A stretch of DNA of 21,770 nucleotides from DASXMT01 sp035569695 (GTDB lineage: Bacteria; Actinomycetota; Acidimicrobiia; Acidimicrobiales; RAAP-2). Positions 14,447 to 21,268 of this stretch are shown piece after piece. The stretch covers positions 1 through 21,770 of the forward strand of contig DATMMO010000203.1 of assembly GCA_035569695.1 (NCBI GenBank), read 5' to 3'. Made by a program: the position numbers and the translations under genes. Numbering within the stretch: position 1 is the stretch's first letter; each line of letters starts with the position of its first letter. The notes below the pieces were generated by a model. It worked only from the letters and a program-made list of their open reading frames with translations, was not told the DNA's origin and ran no database searches.

Positions 14447-15415
14447 TCAGGGGATGAGCAGCACCCGACCGAAGGCCTGTCGGCTCTCGATGTAGGCGTG
14501 CGCTTCGCCCGCCTCTTCCAGGGGGAACCGGCGGTCGATGACGACCCGGAGCTGGCCGGCAGCGATGTCGTCCAGGATCTGGGCGATGACGGCATGGGGC
14601 CGGGGGCTGAGGAAGAGCTCGGCGCCCAGGAAGTAGCCCACCAGCGTCTGGTTGTTGGCCCGCATGGACGAGATGTCCAATGAGGACGGGGTCTCCCGGC
14701 CGGCATCGCCGAAGGTCATGCACCGGCCCCGGTAGGCCAGGCAGTGCAGGCTCTTTTGCAGGTTGGATCCCCCGACGGAGTCCACGATCACGTCGGCGCC
14801 GGCGCCGCCGGTGAGCTGACGGACGGCGTCGACGAAGTCGACCGCTGCGTAGTTGATGCCGTCGTCCAGGCCGTACTCAACCAGTCGGGCCAGGCGCTCG
14901 TCGCTCGAGGCGGTGGCCATGACCCGGGCGCCCGCCCGCTTGGCCATTTGGATGGCGGCCAGGCCCACGCCGCTGGCTCCGGCATGGATGAGCACGCTCT
15001 CGCCCGCTTGCAGGCGTCCGAACTCGAACAGGCAGTCGCTGGCCGTGCCGAAGGGGACGGGGACGCAGGCCGCATCCTCGGTCGACACTCCCTCGGGGAT
15101 GGACCAGCAGAACGACTGACCCACCGCTCGGAGCTGGGCGTGGGACCCGTCGAGACCGGTGGTGACCACGCGATCGCCGACCGAGAACCCGGTGACGTCG
15201 TCGCCCACGGCGATGACCGTGCCCGCGCACTGGTAGCCGACGATGTGGGGCACGGTGGCCAGATCTCCCCCCAGCCGGTTGAGGGTGTCACCGCCCTCGA
15301 TGCTGACCGCGGCGACCTCGATCAGAACGTCCTCGGGGCCGACGGCCGGATCGGGCACGTCCTCGAAACGGAAGACGTCGGGACCTCCGGTCTCGTAGTA
15401 CACGGCTGCCTTCAT
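14447..15415 (-). CDS. Quinone-oxidoreductase-like MDR family protein (zinc-free)
   Basis: A 322-residue medium-chain dehydrogenase/reductase of the NADPH:quinone oxidoreductase group. The GroES-like N-terminal half is followed by the nucleotide-binding motif HAGASGVGLAAIQMAK (144-159) and the strand ATASSDERLARL. The zinc-ligand Cys/His residues and structural-zinc Cys cluster of alcohol dehydrogenases are absent, as expected for QORs. The VSIEGGDTLNR segment (37-47) corresponds to the conserved substrate-side loop. ATG 15415 is preceded by GGAGGAGT 3 nt upstream, a strong ribosome binding site. It reads toward the amidohydrolase/aldolase pair with 113 bp between, so an operon is possible but not clear. 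It would reduce a quinone or an enone or enoyl-type intermediate with NADPH; the specific substrate is unknown. Confidence 0.94.
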   Translation of the reverse strand: MKAAVYYETGGPDVFRFEDVPDPAVGPEDVLIEVAAVSIEGGDTLNRLGGDLATVPHIVGYQCAGTVIAVGDDVTGFSVGDRVVTTGLDGSHAQLRAVGQSFCWSIPEGVSTEDAACVPVPFGTASDCLFEFGRLQAGESVLIHAGASGVGLAAIQMAKRAGARVMATASSDERLARLVEYGLDDGINYAAVDFVDAVRQLTGGAGADVIVDSVGGSNLQKSLHCLAYRGRCMTFGDAGRETPSSLDISSMRANNQTLVGYFLGAELFLSPRPHAVIAQILDDIAAGQLRVVIDRRFPLEEAGEAHAYIESRQAFGRVLLIP

Positions 15416-15508
15416 GGCACTCCTCCTCTGCTCGTTGACGCACGGGTGGCTGCGCTCGGCGCCTGGTCGGTTAGGTGATGTGGCATCGGGTGTTCGAGAT
15501 GGGTGACT

Positions 15509-16960
15509 TCAGCTCGTGGTGACATGTTTCAGGAACGGGATCAGGTTCTGGACGAACACATTGTTGGGATAGGCACCGGCCGGGTCGTTGTGGGAGTAGG
15601 CGTTCTGGCGGTTGATCAGGGTGAGGTGGCTCGAGGGGATATGGGACTGTTGGGCCAGCGACTGAGCCGCGGTGAGCACGCTCTGGCCGCCCAGGTGGGC
15701 CCCGAAGGCGTAGATCAGGAGGCCATGGGGCAGCTGGTGACCCATGGTGGCATGGACGTCGAGCACGGACTGGGCCGGGTTGGCGTTGCCGTTGCCTACT
15801 GCAGCGGTGTCGTCGGTCAGGCGCTGGGGGAAGTACCACTCGGTGCCGTCGGTATTCCGGATCCCGGCTCCCGAGAACATGGTGGCGAAGCGCTTGATCG
15901 GCGTGAGCGCCCCGGTGCCGTTCCACCCGTGGACGGGGCCGGTGGCGGCAACGCCCTGGCCCAGATGGGCCTGGGCCGCCTCCAAGCTCGGGGGCGAGGT
16001 GGCGACGTTGAGGGCGAAGCCGTACTGGCCCACATTGGTCACCGGGACCGGGGGGACGATGTCGGCGGGGAGGAGCCCGGAGGACTCGCCCAGCGAGGGT
16101 GCATTGGGGTCGAGCAACGCCGCAGCCGATCCGGTGGCATTGAACAGTCCGGCAAAGGGCGCGACGATGCCGCCGAAGTCGAGCCAGGGCGAGGCGGCCG
16201 GCGCGTCGAGGGTCTGTAGCCGCGCAGTGGCCTGCGCCGCGCTCTCGGGGGCGGGGCTGCTGCCCCCGTCGATGTAGACCAGGCCGGCCAGGTCATCGGC
16301 TCCGGCCCGTCCGTTGAAGTCCCAGGTGGCGTACGCGGTGACGACCGAGCCGCCCAACGAATGGCCGCCCAGGACCACCTTCCCGCCCAACTTGGCGGCC
16401 TGTCCGATCACCGTGTGCAGATCCTGCACGGCGACGTTCATGCCCCACTGCTTGGCGAAGGCGACGGTCGAGTTGGGGATCGACTGGATGTGGTCGGTGA
16501 TGCTCGAGTCCTTGAGGTAGCCCAGGTAGTAGTCGAACAGCTGGGTCGAAGAGGCCTTTCCTTGTTTGAACAGGTTCAATTCGGACTGGTCCTCGAGCAG
16601 GTTCTCCCGTCGCTCGACCGACCACACCTGCCATCCTGGGGTCTTGGCCACGATCCAGGTGGCCAGGGGTACGAAGTAGGCACTGCCGGCCGAGGTGCCG
16701 GGCTCGAGCACCAGGACGTTCTTGGCCGCCCTCGGGCCGATCTTGAGCACTCCGACCTTGTTGTACTGGGCCGGGGTGCCCGGCGCATCGAAGCCCGCCA
16801 TCCATTGGACCCGGAGGGGCGCCGTCGAGGACGGCGCTGATGCCGAAGCCCGAGAGGGCCCACTGTCCCATCCCCATGCGGCGAGGGAGGCGACGAGTGT
16901 CACCGCCAGCAACGACAGTCTTACCCGAGTCGGTGCGACGCCCATGCTCGTACCATACAT
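15509..16960 (-). CDS. Secreted alpha/beta hydrolase
   Basis: A 483-residue protein with an N-terminal signal peptide: basic TRVR (11-14) then a hydrophobic run SLLAVTLVASLAAW, with likely cleavage in the Ser/Ala-rich region near 36-45. The mature part is an alpha/beta hydrolase with nucleophile elbow GGHSLGGS (Ser201 at the centre) and a strand-turn VLEPGTSAGSAYF (84-96). A C-terminal SHNDPAGAY segment (His about 457) could carry the triad His. It is larger than simple lipases, with a long insertion between about 235 and 400. The open frame starts at ATG 16960; an in-frame ATG at 16945 is also likely, because TATGGT lies 6 nt before it as a leaderless -10. It is divergent from the TetR gene, which probably controls it. 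Esterase or lipase activity outside the cell is the most likely role. Confidence 0.87.
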   Translation of the reverse strand: MYGTSMGVAPTRVRLSLLAVTLVASLAAWGWDSGPSRASASAPSSTAPLRVQWMAGFDAPGTPAQYNKVGVLKIGPRAAKNVLVLEPGTSAGSAYFVPLATWIVAKTPGWQVWSVERRENLLEDQSELNLFKQGKASSTQLFDYYLGYLKDSSITDHIQSIPNSTVAFAKQWGMNVAVQDLHTVIGQAAKLGGKVVLGGHSLGGSVVTAYATWDFNGRAGADDLAGLVYIDGGSSPAPESAAQATARLQTLDAPAASPWLDFGGIVAPFAGLFNATGSAAALLDPNAPSLGESSGLLPADIVPPVPVTNVGQYGFALNVATSPPSLEAAQAHLGQGVAATGPVHGWNGTGALTPIKRFATMFSGAGIRNTDGTEWYFPQRLTDDTAAVGNGNANPAQSVLDVHATMGHQLPHGLLIYAFGAHLGGQSVLTAAQSLAQQSHIPSSHLTLINRQNAYSHNDPAGAYPNNVFVQNLIPFLKHVTTS

Positions 16961-16966
16961 GATGGT
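16952..16966. promoter_or_regulatory. Candidate TetR operator ACCAT-N5-ATGGT at the hydrolase promoter
   Basis: ACCAT (16952-16956) and ATGGT (16962-16966) form an inverted repeat in the 5' region of the secreted hydrolase. On the minus strand the first arm is part of TATGGT, a -10-like box 6 nt before ATG 16945. The same half-site recurs at 16991-16998. Operator function is inference from position and symmetry. Confidence 0.4.
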
Positions 16967-16998
16967 TTGATCAGATTCATCACTTCTTCTACCATGGT
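16967..16998 (+). promoter_or_regulatory. Leaderless promoter of the TetR gene with overlapping palindrome
   Basis: TTGATC (16967-16972), a 17-bp spacer and TACCAT (16990-16995) fit a sigma70-type promoter. The expected transcription start, about 7 nt after the -10, coincides with GTG 17002, implying a leaderless mRNA; no Shine-Dalgarno is present. ACCATGGT (16991-16998) is a perfect 8-bp palindrome on the -10 and would allow autorepression. Confidence 0.5.
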
Positions 16999-17001
16999 CC
17001 T

Positions 17002-17652
17002 GTGCCCGGGATCAAGCAGGGTCGGCCTCTCGGCACCAAGGGGGCCCGCACCCGCCAGCACCTGCTCGATGCCGCGGTCGCCCGCTTCGGTGGTAATGGC
17101 TATCGGGCCACTTCGGTGGCCGAGATCGCGCGCGACGTGGGTCTGAGCGTTCCCGCCGCCTACGTGTATTTCCCCAACAAGGAGGCACTGTTCCTGGCTG
17201 CAGTGGACGAGGACGCCACCGCCGTCATCGATGAGGGGCTGGCCGGCATCGCCGGGTCCAAGGGGACCACGCGCTGGCGCCGGGCGTTGATAGCCACGTT
17301 GTCCGAGTCGGTCGATCGCCACCCGTTGGCCCGAAGGGTGTTGGCCGGCCTGGAGCCCGAGTTCACCGTTCGCTTGCTCCAGATCCCCGCGCTGGAGCAG
17401 ATGCGAAAAGCCTGCGGCGAGCGGGTCCGGGCTCGACAGTTGGCCGGCCAGGTCTCGCCTGATATCGATGCCTTCACCGTGGGCCGCGGCCTGGTGACCG
17501 TGGTGCTCTCCTTGCTGATGTCGTCGATACAGATGGGTGTCGAGCCCGCCACCCTGCTCGGCTCGGACGTGGCTGCGTTCATCGACGCCGCCCTGGGTCC
17601 ACCAACGACCACGACGAGGCGGCCTGGGTCCAGAGTCGCTCGACGATCCTGA
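17002..17652 (+). CDS. TetR/AcrR family transcriptional regulator
   Basis: A 216-residue repressor-type protein. The N-terminal helix-turn-helix is clear: GARTRQHLLDAAVARF (14-29) as helix 1, then ATSVAEIARDVGLSVPAAYVYFPNKEALF with the recognition region at about 46-58. The remainder is the variable ligand-binding and dimerisation domain, ending in a basic Thr/Arg-rich tail (TTTRRPGSRVARRS). GTG 17002 is the start: it precedes the usual short N-arm (PGIKQGRPLGTKG), and the -10 TACCAT ends 6 nt upstream. ATG 16994 is out of frame. It is divergent from the secreted hydrolase over 41 bp and lies upstream of the lectin gene on the same strand, but 128 bp with a separate promoter intervene. Likely regulates the hydrolase and itself; ligand unknown. 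Confidence 0.93.
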   Translation: MPGIKQGRPLGTKGARTRQHLLDAAVARFGGNGYRATSVAEIARDVGLSVPAAYVYFPNKEALFLAAVDEDATAVIDEGLAGIAGSKGTTRWRRALIATLSESVDRHPLARRVLAGLEPEFTVRLLQIPALEQMRKACGERVRARQLAGQVSPDIDAFTVGRGLVTVVLSLLMSSIQMGVEPATLLGSDVAAFIDAALGPPTTTTRRPGSRVARRS

Positions 17653-17744
17653 ACGCTCGTCGCCAGAAGGAGCCGTGGTCTCGGCTGGTCTCATCGTGTC
17701 CACATCTCCATTGGGTTAGAGCAAAGGATCAAAGGAGTTGCTTA

Positions 17745-17774
17745 TTGAAATAGATTCAGCTATCTGGTTATGAT
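17745..17774 (+). promoter_or_regulatory. Strong-looking leaderless promoter of the multi-lectin gene
   Basis: TTGAAA (17745-17750), an 18-bp spacer and TATGAT (17769-17774) are close to the sigma70 consensus and lie in an unusually AT-rich stretch. The predicted transcription start 6-7 nt downstream falls on the ATG at 17781, so the mRNA is probably leaderless. An AAAGGAG at 17731-17737 is too far upstream to serve as its ribosome binding site. Confidence 0.6.
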
Positions 17775-17780
17775 CACGTT

Positions 17781-20225
17781 ATGCGAGGACGTTGCGACGC
17801 AGAGCGCGGATCTAGCTCGACGGCAGCAGGATGGAGGGTCATCCTGGCCGCAGCGGCAGCGACTCTGGCTGCCATGGCGCTTGGGATCCCCGCCGGAGCC
17901 ACGACTCTTGCAGGAGCTACGGCCACTACGCCCACGACGACGCCGGCCACGGCGACGGCCCCGACCACCCCGGCCACGACCCCAAGCCAAGCGCCGACGT
18001 CGACCACGACCACGACACCGACCACCCCGCCAAGCGCCGCCGCCGCCCCAACCACGACGGCAACCCCGGCCGAGACGCCCCCCGGCACCTCGGTCACCAC
18101 CTGCGACGCACAGTCCCCTAACGTGCTCGATCCCGGTGGGGAACCCAGCCTCACCTCCGGTGCCTGCCTCATCTCCCCCAACCAGCAGTACGAGCTGATC
18201 ATGCAGACCGATGGCAATCTCGTGCTCTATTACCAGACATCTGCCCGTGCGCTGTGGAGCTCGGATACCGTGAACAACCCTGGGGCCTTCTTCCGGCTCC
18301 AGACCAACGGGTTCATGGGCGTACTCAACAGCACGAACTCCGTGACCCTGTGGGCGCCCAGCGAACCCTGGGTGGGCGAACCGGTCAACGCCGTGCTCGT
18401 TCTCCAAGACGACGGCAACCTGGTGCTCTACGACACCCTTCATGGCGACGTCCGCGCCCTATGGGCGACGGGTACCGACAACCTGGTGGTGAGCACCATC
18501 AGCGGCTGTGACGCCAGCTCACCGAATCAAATGCAAACGGGACAGATGGAGCCCGGAGGCTGCCTCATCTCCACGAACCAGCAGTACGAGCTGATCATGC
18601 AGACCGACGGCAACCTGGTGCTCTACTACAAGACCGCAGGGAGCCCGGAGTGGGCTTCGAACACGGCGGGCAACCCCGGCGCATTCTTGGAGTTGAAGGC
18701 CACCGGGTACATGGCGGTGTACACGCCCAGCTTCGCAACCCCTTGGGTACCGAACGAACCTGGTGTCACGAGCGACAACACCATCGTTCCGGTGCTCGTC
18801 GTCCAGAACGATGGCAACGTGGTGCTTTATCGCACCCAGCAGAACAGTAGTGGTGGGGTCTCCGTGCTCTGGGCGACGAACACGCAGGAGCCGAGTAACG
18901 GGTCCACCCTCGCCGGAGGGCAGACTCTGCACGTCGGCCACACCCTCACGTCGCCAAATGGGCACGTCACACTGGTGATGCAACAAGACGGCAATCTCGT
19001 CGCCGAATTCGACGGCGACGGTGCCACCGCCTACTGGGCGACCGGGACCGAGGGGAACCCGCGGGCCTTCTTGGCCATGCAAAGCGACGGGAACCTCATT
19101 TTGTACCAGCAAGGGAGCACCGTCGGTACCGGCAATGGCGCACTGTGGAGCGACGGGTGTCCCGGGTGCAACCAGACCTACCCCCAGCCCGGGAACTTTC
19201 TGGCCGTCCAGAACGACGGGAACATCGTGGTCTACAACGCCTCGGGAAAGGCGCTGTGGAGCTCCAACACGGTGGTGGCGGCGTCGGGCGACAATCTCGG
19301 CAGCACGCTGTCGGTCGGCCAGACGATGAACGGCGGCGACTACATGCAGTCGCCCAACGGCCAGTACCAGTTCTACAACCAGAGCAACGTGGTCTCCGGG
19401 GGCACGCCGGGCAGTCTCGAGATCTACACCAGCGTGCCCAGCAGCGGCGTGGCCTGCCAGCTGGATCAGTGGGCGGACCCGACCAGCATCGTGAACGGCA
19501 ACGGACAGGTGACGGAGGCGTACGCCGATGGGGCGTACCTGCAGCTGACGAGCAGCGGCGACCTCGTGTACTACTACAAGAACACCGAGTCAGGGACCAA
19601 CGTCAGCTGGGATGCCGGCGTCTCGGGTGGCAGCCTGCTCACCTTGCAGAACGACGGCAACCTCGTCCTGTACGGGACACCGTCTTCCCCTGGAGCAGCG
19701 GCGCCGGTGGTGTGGTCCTCGGGGACCAACACCAACCGGGGTAACGCCCTGTGTGCCGGGGAGTCGCTGCAGCAGGGCCAGTACATCGCTTACGGGGCCG
19801 ACTACTTGATCATGCAGACCGACAACAACCTGGTCCTGTACCCATGGGGTTCGACCAGTGCCTTGTGGGCGACGGGTACCGAGCACAACGGGGGGACGGA
19901 CTCCGTGACCCAGCAGGCGGACGGGAACTTCGTCATGTACAACACCTCGAACTCAGGCGTGGTGACCGCGGTTGGCGCCACCAATACCGTCCAATCCACC
20001 AGTTCCAAGAGCTGGACGTTCCAGCTCGGAACCACCGGAGTGAACAACAACAACCCTGCCGGACAGTGGGCCATGCAGGTCTACAACACGGCGACGGGCG
20101 ACTACGCCTGGTACGCCGATGCCAAGAAGCCGACGGGATCGCTGGTCGACCCTCCCTCTACCAGCCAGATCTCCCACGGAGCTCAGGCGGTCCTGAACCT
20201 CACCACATTCATCCTCACCGGTTGA
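17781..20225 (+). CDS. Secreted multi-domain bulb-type (beta-prism II) lectin protein
   Basis: An 814-residue exported protein. Residues 1-40 are a signal peptide (basic start, hydrophobic core VILAAAAATLAAMAL, likely cleavage after AGA at 40). Residues 41-107 are a Thr/Pro/Ala-rich linker. About five B-lectin modules follow: roughly 108-242, 243-374, 375-507, 508-654 and 655-745. Their hallmark QxDxNxVxY sugar-binding motif appears about ten times in exact or near form, such as QTDGNLVLY, QDDGNLVLY, QNDGNVVLY, QNDGNIVVY and QTDNNLVLY, usually followed by LWATGT or LWSSNT. Modules 3 and 4 begin with the family STLxxGQ pattern. The final 70 residues (FQLGTTGVNNNNPAGQW onward) are Asn-rich and unrecognised. 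No enzymatic domain, LPXTG or membrane anchor is visible. Mannose or other glycan binding outside the cell is inferred from the family: adhesion, matrix, or lectin-like toxin. Confidence 0.9.
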   Translation: MRGRCDAERGSSSTAAGWRVILAAAAATLAAMALGIPAGATTLAGATATTPTTTPATATAPTTPATTPSQAPTSTTTTTPTTPPSAAAAPTTTATPAETPPGTSVTTCDAQSPNVLDPGGEPSLTSGACLISPNQQYELIMQTDGNLVLYYQTSARALWSSDTVNNPGAFFRLQTNGFMGVLNSTNSVTLWAPSEPWVGEPVNAVLVLQDDGNLVLYDTLHGDVRALWATGTDNLVVSTISGCDASSPNQMQTGQMEPGGCLISTNQQYELIMQTDGNLVLYYKTAGSPEWASNTAGNPGAFLELKATGYMAVYTPSFATPWVPNEPGVTSDNTIVPVLVVQNDGNVVLYRTQQNSSGGVSVLWATNTQEPSNGSTLAGGQTLHVGHTLTSPNGHVTLVMQQDGNLVAEFDGDGATAYWATGTEGNPRAFLAMQSDGNLILYQQGSTVGTGNGALWSDGCPGCNQTYPQPGNFLAVQNDGNIVVYNASGKALWSSNTVVAASGDNLGSTLSVGQTMNGGDYMQSPNGQYQFYNQSNVVSGGTPGSLEIYTSVPSSGVACQLDQWADPTSIVNGNGQVTEAYADGAYLQLTSSGDLVYYYKNTESGTNVSWDAGVSGGSLLTLQNDGNLVLYGTPSSPGAAAPVVWSSGTNTNRGNALCAGESLQQGQYIAYGADYLIMQTDNNLVLYPWGSTSALWATGTEHNGGTDSVTQQADGNFVMYNTSNSGVVTAVGATNTVQSTSSKSWTFQLGTTGVNNNNPAGQWAMQVYNTATGDYAWYADAKKPTGSLVDPPSTSQISHGAQAVLNLTTFILTG
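18102..18902 (+). repeat. Tandem duplication of a lectin module within the lectin gene
   Basis: Two consecutive units (18102-18506 and 18507-18902) encode modules 1 and 2, both starting with a CDA-S-PN pattern and both containing the phrase ISxNQQYELIMQTDGNLVLYY. A 32-nt block starting at 18180 recurs identically at 18576, an offset of 396 nt. Part of the phrase recurs at 19806. The DNA identity suggests recent internal duplication or gene conversion. Confidence 0.75.
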
Positions 20226-20273
20226 CCGACCGCGAGGGCAGGGTAATCCCCATGCCGGTCGGCGTCGGGCGAG

Positions 20274-20294
20274 CCCGCCGGTATCCCGCCGGTA
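20274..20294. repeat. Tandem 10-bp direct repeat between lectin and phosphatase genes
   Basis: CCCGCCGGTA occurs at 20274-20283 and again at 20285-20294, separated by one T. It lies upstream of the -10-like TATCGT (20351-20356) in the only substantial gap after the lectin gene. It could be a regulator site with an 11-bp period, about one helical turn, or a remnant of slippage. Confidence 0.4.
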
Positions 20295-20363
20295 ACCCAG
20301 GGTTCTCCAAGGCGTTGCTTCGGCGCGACAGCCAGTTCATGTTTCCGCTCTATCGTTCTCTCT

Positions 20364-20414
20364 GTGCCTCAAGTCCCTGGATCATCCCGCAGCGACCGTC
20401 CGGTCCGGCCGTGA
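20364..20414 (+). CDS. Putative 16-residue leader ORF coupled to the phosphatase gene
   Basis: GTG 20364 opens a 16-codon frame (MPQVPGSSRSDRPVRP) whose TGA (20412-20414) overlaps GTG 20411 as GTGA. TATCGT (20351-20356) ends 7 nt upstream, in the right place for a leaderless start, but no convincing -35 is seen. If the phosphatase really starts at ATG 20339 or 20252, this frame is only an overlap in another register. Confidence 0.22.
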   Translation: MPQVPGSSRSDRPVRP

Positions 20415-21214
20415 CCGTGACCGTGACACCAAGCGAGAACGAACTGCTCGAGCGCCGAATCCCTATCACCGGCACGTGGAACGTGCGCCATGTGGGTGGC
20501 TACGTCACCACCGACGGTCGAACGACCAAGCCCTACACGCTGATCCGCGGTGATGCGCTGCACGGCCTCGACGATGACGGCCGGGCCCACCTGCGCTCGC
20601 TCAGCGTGCGGACGGTGATCGACCTCAGGCGCGACACCGAGCGGGAGACCCACCCCGACCTGCTCGACGATGTCGGGGCCCGGGTCATCAACCTTCCGCT
20701 TTTCGAGGCCGACCGGGGGGCGGGCGCGACGGGCGATCTCGAACTGACCCTCGACGGTATCTACCGGATGCTGGTCGAAGATCGTGGACCGGCGATCGCC
20801 GCGGTGATACGGGAGTTGGCTGCGCCCGGAGCCCTCCCGGCCGTGGTCCACTGCTCGGTGGGCAAAGACCGTACCGGCGTGATCATCGCCTTGGTCCTTT
20901 CCGTGGTGGGCGTGCCCGATGAGGTCATCGCCTTGGATTTTGCCGCCACCGGGCTCTTTCTCACCGACGAGCGCCGAGCGCTGATGGTCGCCATGATCGC
21001 CTCCTACGGGATGGAGGAGAGCCAGGCAGCCCAGCTCATGTCCAGCGATCCCGTGCTCATCACTGAAGTACTGGCCTCCGTGCGCCGGCTCCACGGCTCG
21101 GTGGAGTCGTACCTGGTGGCCCACGGTGTGCCCCTCGAGGACATCGATGCACTGCGCCGAGAGTTGCTCGAGGCTCAGCCCGGCGAGGGAGCCAGCGCCC
21201 CGTTGGCAGGCTGA
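20411..21214 (+). CDS. Tyrosine-protein phosphatase family protein (Y_phosphatase3-like)
   Basis: A 267-residue cysteine-based phosphatase of the bacterial Tyr/dual-specificity group (MptpB-like). The signature HCSVGKDRTG has nucleophile Cys148 and Arg154 (CX5R). Upstream landmarks are GTWNVRHVGGY (21-31), the RGDAL turn (47-51) and the VIDLRRDTE strand (69-77), which carries the usual DLR motif. The frame is open much further upstream, with ATGs at 20252 and 20339. GTG 20411 is chosen because the conserved domain normally starts within 20 residues of the N-terminus, and no Shine-Dalgarno supports the others clearly. GTG 20417 and 20423 are equally possible, because the start lies in a GTGACC tandem repeat. 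No signal peptide is seen, so it is probably cytoplasmic, acting on phosphotyrosine or phosphoinositide-like substrates. Confidence 0.88.
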   Translation: MTVTVTPSENELLERRIPITGTWNVRHVGGYVTTDGRTTKPYTLIRGDALHGLDDDGRAHLRSLSVRTVIDLRRDTERETHPDLLDDVGARVINLPLFEADRGAGATGDLELTLDGIYRMLVEDRGPAIAAVIRELAAPGALPAVVHCSVGKDRTGVIIALVLSVVGVPDEVIALDFAATGLFLTDERRALMVAMIASYGMEESQAAQLMSSDPVLITEVLASVRRLHGSVESYLVAHGVPLEDIDALRRELLEAQPGEGASAPLAG

Positions 21215-21268
21215 TCGGCCTGAGGCCGGTCGCCTGGGAGTGCGTAGACCGAGCTCCGAGGCAGGCGT

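Noticed and set aside
16361..16840. 159-codon + strand frame inside the secreted hydrolase region
   Set aside because: Shadow of the minus-strand hydrolase, which has a signal peptide and GGHSLGGS motif.
18519..19112. 197-codon minus-strand frame opposite the lectin gene
   Set aside because: Repeats such as VGLHDQLVLLV in it are just the complement of the repeated lectin motif codons.
17781..20225. Lectin gene as a collagen-like or low-complexity artefact
   Set aside because: Only residues 41-107 are low complexity; the rest has regular QxDxNxVxY spacing and distinct module boundaries.
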